A stretch of DNA of 64,000 bases from Micractinium sp. NFX-FRZ (taxonomy: Eukaryota; Chlorophyta; Trebouxiophyceae; Chlorellales; Chlorellaceae): positions 124,001-188,000 of the forward strand of contig JAPTJF010000014.1 in NCBI GenBank assembly GCA_029339195.1, given 5' to 3'. The notes below the pieces were generated by a model. The model searched no databases. It was not told where the DNA came from and saw nothing but the letters and a program-made list of their open reading frames with translations. Every line of letters starts with the position of its first letter. Within the stretch, counting starts at the first letter, position 1. A program made the position numbers and the translations under genes. This document shows, piece by piece, positions 55,809 to 64,000 of this stretch.

Positions 55809-58800
55809 ATGGCCGGGCGAATTCTGCTCGCTTGCTGCCGGCTGCTGGTGGCCCTTGCAGCCTGCCTGACGCTGTCGGGGTGAGCACATAGTTGCGATTT
55901 CAAGGACGGTAATGCCATGATCACAGAGGGCGCCTAGCCCTCCGCCGCTGCCGTGCGCAGCCCGTCCGCCCACCGTCTCAGGCTCCCCCTGCTCAGATGA
56001 CCGTCTCCCTTTTGCCCCTGCCCCTCCCTCCTCATGCTACCGCACAGCAGCACTTCCCTTGCCTCTGCCGATGCCCCCTCTTCCCAGCTCGAGCCGCTGG
56101 CCATCCTTACCGTCGGCAGGTGAGCGCCTGCTGAGGCTGCCGCTCTCCAGCGGGGGCCACTGCTGACGTGTTGCATGCGCCACCTGCCCAGCATCGCCGG
56201 GCAGGCTGCCAGCAGAACATATCTATTGCAAACTGGCTTTCCTGCATAGAAGAAGCACCCAGGTCTGTGCGCACACACTCGCTCACTCCTTGCAGCCTGA
56301 ATGTCGACATCATCGCCCACATTGACCGCCTGCCCGAGCGCGGCGAAACCATCATGACCCGCACCCCCTCCACCTCGGTGGCGGTGGGTGGCAAGGGCGC
56401 CAACCAAGCGGTGGCGGCCGCCCGCCTGGCGGCCGGCACCGGCCGCACCAGCCGCTTCATCACCCTGTTTGGAAACGACGCCTATGCTGCCTGGCTGGAG
56501 GCGGCCCTCCGAGAGGAGGGGGTGGATGTGTCGGGCTGCGGCCGGGCGGCTGGGCTGCCCAGCGGGCAGGGGCTGGTGCTGCTGGAGAGCGATGGGCACG
56601 CCACAAGCGTGGTGGTGGGCGGTGCAAACACGGGTTTCCCAGAGGTGAGTGGGACGGGACGGGCCAACCCCGGGGGGAAAGGAGAGGGGCCGAGGAAAGG
56701 CCTGCAGGGTGTGCGGTTGGCGCGGTGGCTGGTGTGAATACTAGGGGTGGGGGGAAATGATGTGGGTGTGCCCAGGGTCGAAACATATACTCATCATGTC
56801 CGCCTGCATGCTGCCCCACCCCACCCAAGCCCCGCACCATGCACCGCATGCACGTTGCTGCTGCTGCTGCTGCTGCAGGAGCAGCCCGAAGCGCTGGCGC
56901 ACCTCATGCGTGGCACCGGTGTGGTGATGCTGCAGCGGGAGGTGCCCGAGCACGTGAACGAGGCCGTGGCCGCCGCCGCCGCAGCTGCTGGGGTGCCCGT
57001 CTTGCTGGTGGGTTGACGGTGGGAAACCCAGGTATCTGCAGGGCGATTGGTACCGCCTTGTTCAGGGCAGGGGTGCTATTGTTGACTTGTTGGAACACTG
57101 GGGCTTTGCTGGGAGCACCCACACTGCCTGTCCTGCAGCACCCGCTGCCAATTCACCTGGCCCCGCTCGACCCTGCCCCTCCCTGCTCCTGAGCCACATG
57201 CCAATCCCCGCTGCGCCACCCGCAGGACGTGGGCGGCGAGGACCGCCCCATCTCTGATGCCCTCCTCTCCCAGCTGGACTATGTGTGCCCCAACGAATCC
57301 GAGCTGGCCCGCCTGACGGGCCTGCCCACCGACAGCGAGGAGCAGGTGCTGGCTGCTGCGCGCACGCTGCAAGGCCGCGGCGCGCGCAGCGTGCTGGTCA
57401 CGCTCGGCGCGCGCGGCGCGCTGCTGCTGCAGCCGGGCAGCAGCGTGCTGCGGCAGGAGGCGCTGCAGGCAGAGGGAACGAGCGTGGTGGACACCACTGC
57501 AGCGGGGGATGCATTCAGAGCGGCCTTTGCTGTGGGGCTGGCCGAGGGGCGGCCGCTGCAAGAGTGCCTGCGCTTTGCCTCAGCGGCGGGCGGCCTGGCC
57601 GTGTCCCGGCTGGGGGCTGTTCCCAGCCTGCCGCGGCGGGATGAGACGGAGCGCCTGGCCGGCCTGGCCAGCTCCGCCGGCAGCAGCAGTGGAAGCAGAA
57701 GCGGCACTGGCAGCGACAGCAGCGGCACCGGCAGCGGCAGTGGCACCTGCCATCTTGCTGATGCAAGTGCTGCCACCGCTGCAGCCAGCAACAGCGGCGC
57801 AGCAACAGCAGCAGCAGCAGCAGACGTGCCGCCGGCAGACTGCCCGTACCAGTTTGCCTCCCGCCTCAACTCCATGCAAGCCCGGCGTGACCTGGCGGGG
57901 CCTGCCGATGGAGGGAACGACGTAGAGGGCTGGATCCAGCGGCAATCCCGCGTGCCAGGCCTGTCACTGGTGGACCTCAACCACCCGCAGCACACCACCG
58001 CCAAGCTGGGCAGCCCGGCCCAGGCGAAAGCGGCGCTGGAGCGGGCGGGGCTGGCGGCTGGCGCCATATGCATGTGAGGCGCAGTGCAAGCAGGCTAGGC
58101 CGCTAGGACGTGTGGGCGGCGGGCGGGAGGGTGCGACATGCCATGCCATGCCATGCCATGCCAGTCACTCTGAGCTGGCGGCTGGTGTTACCGCATGGGA
58201 GGGTGGGCAGCGCCTGCACGGCTGCTGGCGGTGGGGCCGGGCGGTGGGCAGGTGGGGGGGACTGTGCGGGCTTATGCTGTGGTGTCCTTGTTCACCTACT
58301 CCTACTACCGCGCTGCCTTCCCTTCCCGGTCCCGCAGCCGCTTCCCCGAGGAGGCGTTCGCCCTGGGAGCCTTCAGCCACCCTGATGCCGCTGTGCGGCG
58401 CCAGGCGGTGGAGCTTGCGGCAGAGGGCTGCCGCTGGGCGGCGCAGCTGGGTGCACGCGACCTCATTGTCTGGCCGCAGGTGCGCGGTTGGGGGCGAGGG
58501 GCTAGGTTAATTGGAGAGATAAGTTGCAGGGGTGGGTGGAGCTGTGGGTGATCGTGGGGCGCCGGGCTGCTGGTGTGCTGTTATGACGAGGGGCGAAACA
58601 TGGGTGAGACACTTGACGGGGGAGGCAGGGCGCGGGGTGATGGGAAGGCGAGCACCTGCAACTGATGAAAGCTGGATGACGGCGCAAGCCTCCACTGTAG
58701 CCACCTGTCTGTGGGCAGTAAATAGTTGGCAGCCTGTCTTAATGCCCCCGCCCTCCCCTCCCCGCTTCCTGTCCTCTCCTGGCCCACTCCTGCAGTGGGA

Positions 58801-59985
58801 TGGCTATGACTACAACTTTCAGGTGCGCCGATGCTGAGGATCCCCGCAGCTCGCACAGCACAGCACAGCACAGCACAGCACAGGCAGCACAGGCATGCCG
58901 CGCCCTCCCCGCTGCCTCGCATGCAACACACCCTGGCCTTCTTCACTTCCCACCCCCACTTGCCACCGCATCCACCTGCAGCCCCTCCCTCTGACCTCCC
59001 CTCCCCCTCCGTGCGGCCTCCCCTCCCCTCGCAGGTCGATTACCAGGCCACCTGGCAGCGCACCGTCGAGGCCTACCGCCACCTGGCAGACGCCTGCCCT
59101 GCCGGGGTGCGGGTCTCTCTAGAATACAAGCCCACAGATGAGGCCACCCGCTGGGCCGTCGTGCCCTCCACAGGCGCTGCACTGCTGCTTGTAAAGGAGG
59201 TGGACAGGCCCAACTTTGGGCTGACCTTGGACCTTGGCCACCTGGCAATGGCGGGGGAGAACCCTGCCCAGAGCGTGGCAGCGGTGGGCGCCGCCGGCAA
59301 GCTGTTTGGACTGCAGGTGGGGCAAGGGGAGGGCGGGACAGGTGGCAGGTGCTGCTCTGTGCTGTGCTGTGCTGAGCTGTGCTGAGCACGGCAGTGCAAG
59401 GGTGTGCCTGTAGGTGCACAGCGGGGCTGGCTGGCTGTAAACCAATGCCCCTGTGGGCTTGCGCGCAAGCACCTACAACGCCCTGTGAGGATGGAAGGCT
59501 GCACTGTAGTGCGCCATTGCCCCACCTTGCCCGCTCACCATGCCACCCCCAGCGCACAGTGCCGTACCTGCACTCACCCACCCGCCCAACCCCACACGTC
59601 GTCTCCCTCCCCCCGTTCAACCCAGCTCAACGACGCGCACGTCAAGCTGGGCGCCGAGGACGGCCTGGCCTTTGCCTCGGTGAACCCCACCTCTGCCTTG
59701 GAGCTGGTGCGCTGGCTGCAGAGGGTGCGCCCCCCCGGCCTGCACATCTACTTTGACACCTTCCCCCGCAAGGAGGACCCGGTCAGGGAGGCGGCGTACA
59801 ACATTCGGCGGTTCAAGGCGCTGTGGGCGCGCGCTGCCCGCCTGGCGGCCGCGGGGATTGACCGCTTTGCTGACAGCCATGACGCCATGGGTGCTTTGGA
59901 GCTGCTGGAGAGGGATGAGGAGGGGCCCCTGGGGGCGGGCGGGCAAGAGGCAGGCGCGGCGGGGGTAGGGGCAGCAGCTGCCTGA
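55809..59985 (+). CDS. Ribokinase (PfkB) fused to a xylose-isomerase-like TIM barrel
   Basis: Nine exons, 55809-55879, 56048-56119, 56296-56644, 56879-57007, 57226-58073, 58338-58479, 58796-58822, 59035-59316 and 59626-59985, encode 759 residues. A hydrophobic N-terminus (MAGRILLACCRLLVALAACL) is a signal or transit peptide. Residues about 45-335 are ribokinase, with VGSLNVDIIAHIDRLPERGE, VAVGGKGANQAVAAARLAAG, VCPNESELARLTG and the catalytic DTTAAGDAFRAAFAVGLA. A Ser/Gly/Ala linker follows, then an AP-endonuclease-2/xylose-isomerase-like barrel: FASRLNSMQARRDL, LSLVDLNHPQHT, RVSLEYKPTDEATRW, LTLDLGHLAMAGENP and LHIYFDTFPRKEDP with plausible metal-binding Glu, Asp and His. The junction lies inside one uninterrupted exon (57226-58073), so the fusion is real in this sequence. 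Exon 7 is a 27-base microexon. It may couple isomerisation and phosphorylation of a pentose. Confidence 0.88.
58136..58162. repeat. ATGCC pentanucleotide repeat in intron
   Basis: Five tandem ATGCC units lie in intron 5 of the ribokinase fusion. A separate CAGCA run occurs at about 58855-58885. Confidence 0.85.
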
Positions 59986-60719
59986 TGCCTGCGTGCTGCG
60001 CTGTGATCGCGCCAACCTCCTGGCAATCTGCAATGTAATGAGTGAGAGAGAGGGAGAGATGACAAGTCTCAGCCTAATTGGCAGATTTGTACAGCCAGCC
60101 AGGTAGTCAGTCCAGTCTGGCTGGCACCAAGGTGAGGTGCAAGCTGCAACCCCCCGTCACCCCCCACCCCACCGACAGCACCGCCCCACTGCCCCTGGGC
60201 ATTTGGATTTTATTTTGTTTCTCCGTTTTGACCTGCATTCCATTTCATAACAAGTCCAAGTGTCTCTGTATGGACCTGCACTCGCCCACCGCGGTGCAAT
60301 GTGTCGCCCTCTTCTTTCAAGTGCTCACTTGTGACAGGGTTGCCTTACTCGACGCAGGGCTGCCCATTTCTAAACGCTTCCTTCAATCCTGCTCCATGAG
60401 ATAGGATCTGCTGAGCTGCTTTCCCCTACACTCTTCCAGCTTCGCTGGCACCACACCTTTTCGCGACGCCCTGCTGCGCCACGCTGCGGGCGGTGGCGGC
60501 GGCGAGGCCTGCGCGGCATGCATGATGCCCAGCGCCCGCGGGCCTCGCCCTCTTTCAACCTCCGCTGACCGACCCGCTCCTATCCAACCAGCCAGGCCGT
60601 CGTGCTGAGGAGTGGCGGCGCAGCGAGAGGACACTCGCCTCGGGGCTTTGCATCAACTGGGGGAGCGGAGCGCCGTTTGAGGACTAGGGAGGCCCCCTCC
60701 GTCAGCAGCAGGCGCCGCC
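59986..60719. other. Intergenic / RLP24 promoter and 5' UTR
   Basis: 734 bp. The last part must be the RLP24 5' UTR exon, which ends at 60720. No other gene was recognised. Confidence 0.45.
60034..60038 (+). terminator. TGTAA polyadenylation signal candidate
   Basis: TGTAA lies 49 bases after the ribokinase-fusion stop codon. Confidence 0.5.
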
Positions 60720-62302
60720 AGTGAGTCCCCCATGCCGCCAACTAGCGCGCCCGCGCATGCAGCCCCGCCGCTGGGCTGCTTAGCTTCGGTGGCGGGCTCA
60801 ACAGCTGATGCGCATCAGTAACCTGCCGTCGCGTTCGCCTCACGCCTCCCTGCCGTCCCGCTGCAGTGCGCTTGGAAAAGTGCTGGTTCTGCTCCAGCAC
60901 CGTCTACCCGGGCCACGGCATCTCATTTGTGCGAAATGACGCGACGGTGAGGCCGGGCAGCTGCCCAGCAAAGCTGCCGTCGCCGCCACCGCCGCCGCTG
61001 CCTGCAGCACACGCTGTTGTCACACCTTCCATTGCGCACTGCGAAAATGCCGCCCGCAGATCTTCCGGTTCTGCCGGTCCAAGTGCCACAAGAACTTCAA
61101 GATGAAGCGCAACCCGCGCAAGGTCAAGTGGACCAAGGCCTACCGCAAGCTGGCGGGCAAGGAGCTGGCAGAGGTGTGTGCTGGCAGAGGGAGAGATGAG
61201 GGGAGCTGGGCTGGGGGTGCAGCCCAACAAACAGCCAAATACGTTGCTACCAATGCTAGCCAGTCGGCCGCTGGAGTGGTGCTATGCAATGGTTACAGCT
61301 GCACATTGCCTACCAATGCACCGTCTGTGCTGCACCTCGCAGCCTAGCGCTCCTCCGCCGACCGCCCCTTCCTCTGTCCCCGTCGCTGCCACCCACCCGC
61401 CGCCTGCAGGACGCGACATTCGAGATGGAGCGGCGGCGCAACCGGCCGGAGAAGTACGACCGCGAGCTGGTGCACAAGACTGGTGGGTGGCAGCCTGCCC
61501 GTACCCAAACCAAGGATGGCAGGGCGAATGTGGGGTGGCAGGGGCCCACAGTTGGGGTGGGACTGGATGGTGCAAGTGCTGGCTGCGTAGGGCGTCGCAG
61601 AGCCTGCACCTCATCAGCGTCACTGCCATGCATGCCTCCTGTCCTGCCCCTGCAGTCAAGGCGATCAAGAAGGTCACCGAGATTCGCAGCGCGCGGCAGG
61701 AGCGGCACTGGGAGAAGCGGATGTCCAAGAGCAAGGGGCAGCAGGTGGCGGCGGACCGCAAGCAGCTGGAGCAGGAGATCCACCTGGTGCGGGCGCCGGG
61801 GGCGCTGGCAAAGGAGAAGGAGGAGAAGCTGCGGGGTGAGTGGGAGGGGGGTCGCTCGGTTGTGGTGGTGGAATGGGGGAAGGCAGGGCCAAGGAGAAGG
61901 AGGAGAAGCTGCGGGGTGAGTGGGGAGGGGAGAGGGGAGGGAGGGGAGGGGGGGAAGGCTGGGCAGGATGTGTGTGTGCGTGCGTGCTTGCGTGCGCGTG
62001 TTTTTTTTGTGGTGGTGGAGAGGGAGAGGGGGAGGTTGTGTGCATGCGTGTGTATGCCGACAACGGACTGGGAGGCAAAGGTGGAGGGCAGGGGCAGGAG
62101 GGTTCTGGTAATGTCAAGGGGAGGCAGAGGCAGGTGCAGGGCAGGAAACTTTGCGGGAGTGGCGAGGGGGTGATGTGGGCACAAGCAAGCACAGCCGGGC
62201 TGGGCTGCTGGCGCAAGCTGCGGTGGCTCACTGCCCCCGTCTCTGCCCCCGTGCGCTGCTGCAGTTGCTGTGGAGGAGGCACAAGAGGAGATGCAGGAGT
62301 GA
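60720..62302 (+). CDS. RLP24: Ribosome biogenesis protein RLP24
   Basis: The coding exons are base 60720, then 60867-60946, 61060-61173, 61410-61482, 61656-61835 and 62265-62302, totalling 161 residues. RLP24 is the ribosomal L24e-like factor that occupies the L24e site on pre-60S particles in the nucleolus and is later exchanged for L24e. The protein begins [19 protein letters not shown] with [20 protein letters not shown], a C2-C2 zinc site, followed by [15 protein letters not shown] and a basic/acidic helical tail ([24 protein letters not shown]). The start codon is split: the A is the last base of exon 1 before GTGAGT, and TG opens the next exon after CTGCAG. Length matches plant RLP24 (about 160). 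Confidence 0.93.
61889..61924 (+). repeat. Echo of RLP24 exon 5 donor edge
   Basis: AAGGAGAAGGAGGAGAAGCT then GCGGGGTGAGTGGG repeats 61809-61844 without mismatch, offset 80 bp, creating a second identical donor site in the intron. Confidence 0.9.
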
Positions 62303-62965
62303 GTGCGGCCTCCCGGGGCAACGTGCACCGCTCCTCACATGGTGCTGCGCCCCTCCTGGCTGCTGCCTCCTTTCAGCCGCCCCTGTGCCGCCCGTCTTGT
62401 TTGCTTGTTTGCCACTGTCTTGCTGCTCGCTGCCCACGCTCGCGTTTCCCCCCTCCCTGGCTCCTCTCCGTCCCTCGCTCCTCACAATGTCTGCGTGCAT
62501 CCTTTCAACTCCGCACTCGCCCGTTCCTTCCGTCGCCCTCCATCACTGCCAAGCCTCGCCTGGCCTTACTCGGGCGTTCTATGTCACAAACACACAAAGC
62601 AAACAGTTCTCAGTCGAGCAGGGAGGGGGCAGCAAGCAGGGGGGTGTAGGGGTGAGACGCTGTGCAGGGTGTGCTGTGGTAGGCGATGAAATGAGGGAGC
62701 TGGTTCAGTTGGAAAGTCAGGACACTTGTACAGGCGGGGCTCTACATGCAGAACATATATTATTCGTTGGGTTGTGATGTGGCTGCCCCGGGAGCGTCAT
62801 GGGTCTCCACCCAGCAGCAGGCAGTGCATGGGCACCCGCCCCCGCTGTGCCCCGCCGCGCATGTTGCAGCGCGCCGCACCCGCCCAGCAGCCAGCCCCTG
62901 CATTCCCGGCAGGCAGCCAGCTGTCCATGGGCAGGCGGGTTAGGCATCACCAGTCTTGCTCCCAT
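62303..62965. other. Intergenic, convergent 3' flanks
   Basis: 663 bp between the RLP24 (+) and SMC3 (-) stops. No gene evidence was seen. Confidence 0.5.
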
Positions 62966-64000
62966 TCAGTCTGTTTCCATCCCCTCTGCCTCCTCCTCCT
63001 CCTCGTCTGCCGCCAGCGATGCCAGCGGCGCCTTGCCCTTTGCCGCCCGCTGCTGCTGCGCCGCCGCCGCCAGCTCCTGCGCGGCCGCACGCTGCGCCGC
63101 CTGCGCCCGCCGCTCCTCCGTTTCCAGGAAGGTGAGGGCGTCGCTGCGGTTGATCACGTCGATCCTGCAGGGATCAAGCGGAGACAACACATTATTGGTG
63201 AGGGGCAGGAGTGTGGTTCAGGAGGGAGGGAGGGCGTTGCAGCGATTGATCACGTCGATCCTGCATGTGGAGATGATACAAGCAGAACACTGATGAGGGG
63301 CTGAAGGTGGTCCAGAACAGGGAAGGCAGCGCTGGGGCTCATCACGCCAATGCCTCTGGGAAGCGGGGCAGGCAGAATGCAGTCATGCAGCGATCTAAGA
63401 GGAGGGGTGGGGCAGCAACGGGGAAGGCGTGCACATGAAGGGTATGCATGGCTACATGGTGGGTTGGGCAATGATCACCCGAGAGCAAACAGTCATGCAG
63501 CAGAAGGGGAGCATCGCGCCGGCTCTGCTCCAGGCCCAAGCCCTCAGCTGCCGAGCGCCTTCTCCTGCCCAAGCGTGCGCACCTGCTCAGCCGGTTGGTG
63601 TGGCTCACGCCGTAAATCTTGTCAGCCACGTTGACAATCTGCGGGCGGCGGACATGAGCGGAAAGAGGCAGGGAGGAGTCGGGAGCGGCAGATGTGGTTT
63701 GCTAGGCGGGCCTGCGCACAGATGGCAATGGCTGGCCCCGCACCTCATGCCAGAGACCCAATGCACCAGTGCCAGCAGCAAGCCTGTGGAGCACAGTGCC
63801 CTGACCCCAGCCTCCCCGCTCCTGCCACCCTACCTGCCCTGTGGGGCACAGCACCCCGACCCAGCCTGCCCACTGAGCCCAGCCTGCCCTGTGGCCACAG
63901 TGCCCTGACCCCAACCCGCCGTCTACACCTCCGGCCCTACCTGCGGGTGGAAGGTGGTGACAATGAACTGCGCGGGCTCCCGCTCACGCGCGGCCTGGCG
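62966..64000 (-). CDS. SMC3: Cohesin subunit SMC3, C-terminal end (partial)
   Basis: Three terminal exons on the minus strand, 64000-63941 (entering from outside the window), 63638-63583 and 63164-62966, join in consistent phase. The protein reads EPAQFIVTTFHPQ, then IVNVADKIYGVSHTNRLSR, then IDVINRSDALTFLETEERR. This is the strand after the ABC ATPase D-loop in SMC3, which closes the cohesin ring that holds sister chromatids together. The tail after that is Ala/Gln-rich and ends in a Glu stretch (DEEEEEAEGMETD), longer than in animals. The rest of the gene lies beyond the right edge. Confidence 0.92.
63231..63265 (-). repeat. Echo of SMC3 last-exon acceptor edge
   Basis: TTGATCACGTCGATCCTGCA and the preceding AGGGCGTTGCAGCGA repeat 63135-63169, the start of the last SMC3 exon, offset 96 bp in the intron, with a few mismatches. 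Confidence 0.85.

Noticed and set aside
1..64000. CRISPR arrays, tRNA or rRNA genes, complete transposons
   Set aside because: I looked for regular spaced repeats, cloverleaf-like tRNA blocks, rRNA signatures and transposase or reverse-transcriptase motifs, and saw none I could support by eye. Short repeats here are microsatellites or exon-edge echoes.

Overview
This is a window of nuclear DNA from a green alga, most likely a Chlorella-type trebouxiophyte. The sequence is visibly GC-rich, genes are dense and broken into many short exons, and the proteins are plant-like: an AAE13-type malonyl-CoA synthetase, a plant-style RlmH, DUF506, plastid-type carbamoyl-phosphate synthase and ascorbate peroxidase. 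TGTAA, the chlorophyte polyadenylation signal, lies downstream of several genes. Species assignment is inference. All gene models were assembled by hand from splice sites, reading phase and family similarity; no search or transcript data were available.

Layout. 1-7.7 kb: 3' end of an RlmH-type rRNA methyltransferase (+), a small WW-motif gene interrupted by a TAG (-), a DUF506 gene (+) and an Ala/Gln-rich coiled-coil gene (+). 8.3-14 kb: METTL22-like methyltransferase (-) divergent from a uridine-phosphorylase-like gene (+), then a relic of a MYND-family gene. 14.8-28.5 kb: a TPR/alpha-beta hydrolase fusion (+), malonyl-CoA synthetase (+), and on the opposite strand the pyruvate dehydrogenase E2 subunit. 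28.9-40 kb: carbamoyl-phosphate synthase small subunit, ascorbate peroxidase and a secreted two-repeat Cys protein, all (+). 40.6-48.7 kb: a tandem pair of MYND zinc-finger paralogues (-), one damaged. 49.4-60 kb: a VOC/glyoxalase-like gene (+), a PhoD-like phosphatase (-) and a ribokinase-TIM-barrel fusion (+) sharing a 218 bp divergent promoter. 60.7-64 kb: ribosome-biogenesis factor RLP24 (+) and the 3' end of cohesin SMC3 (-).

The genes are mostly unrelated housekeeping functions and do not form a pathway or operon. Fifteen gene models (about 21 kb of coding sequence) splice together without a frameshift. The two exceptions are the TAG in the WW gene and two single-base deletions in one MYND copy.

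The most unusual structural signal is recurrent. In at least nine genes an intron (or, once, the 3' flank) contains a decayed second copy of the adjacent exon edge together with its splice site. The copies usually lie about 80-125 bp from the original. I call these exon-edge echoes. They look like tandem duplications of splice junctions and may show how introns lengthen, or give rise to alternative exons, in this genome.
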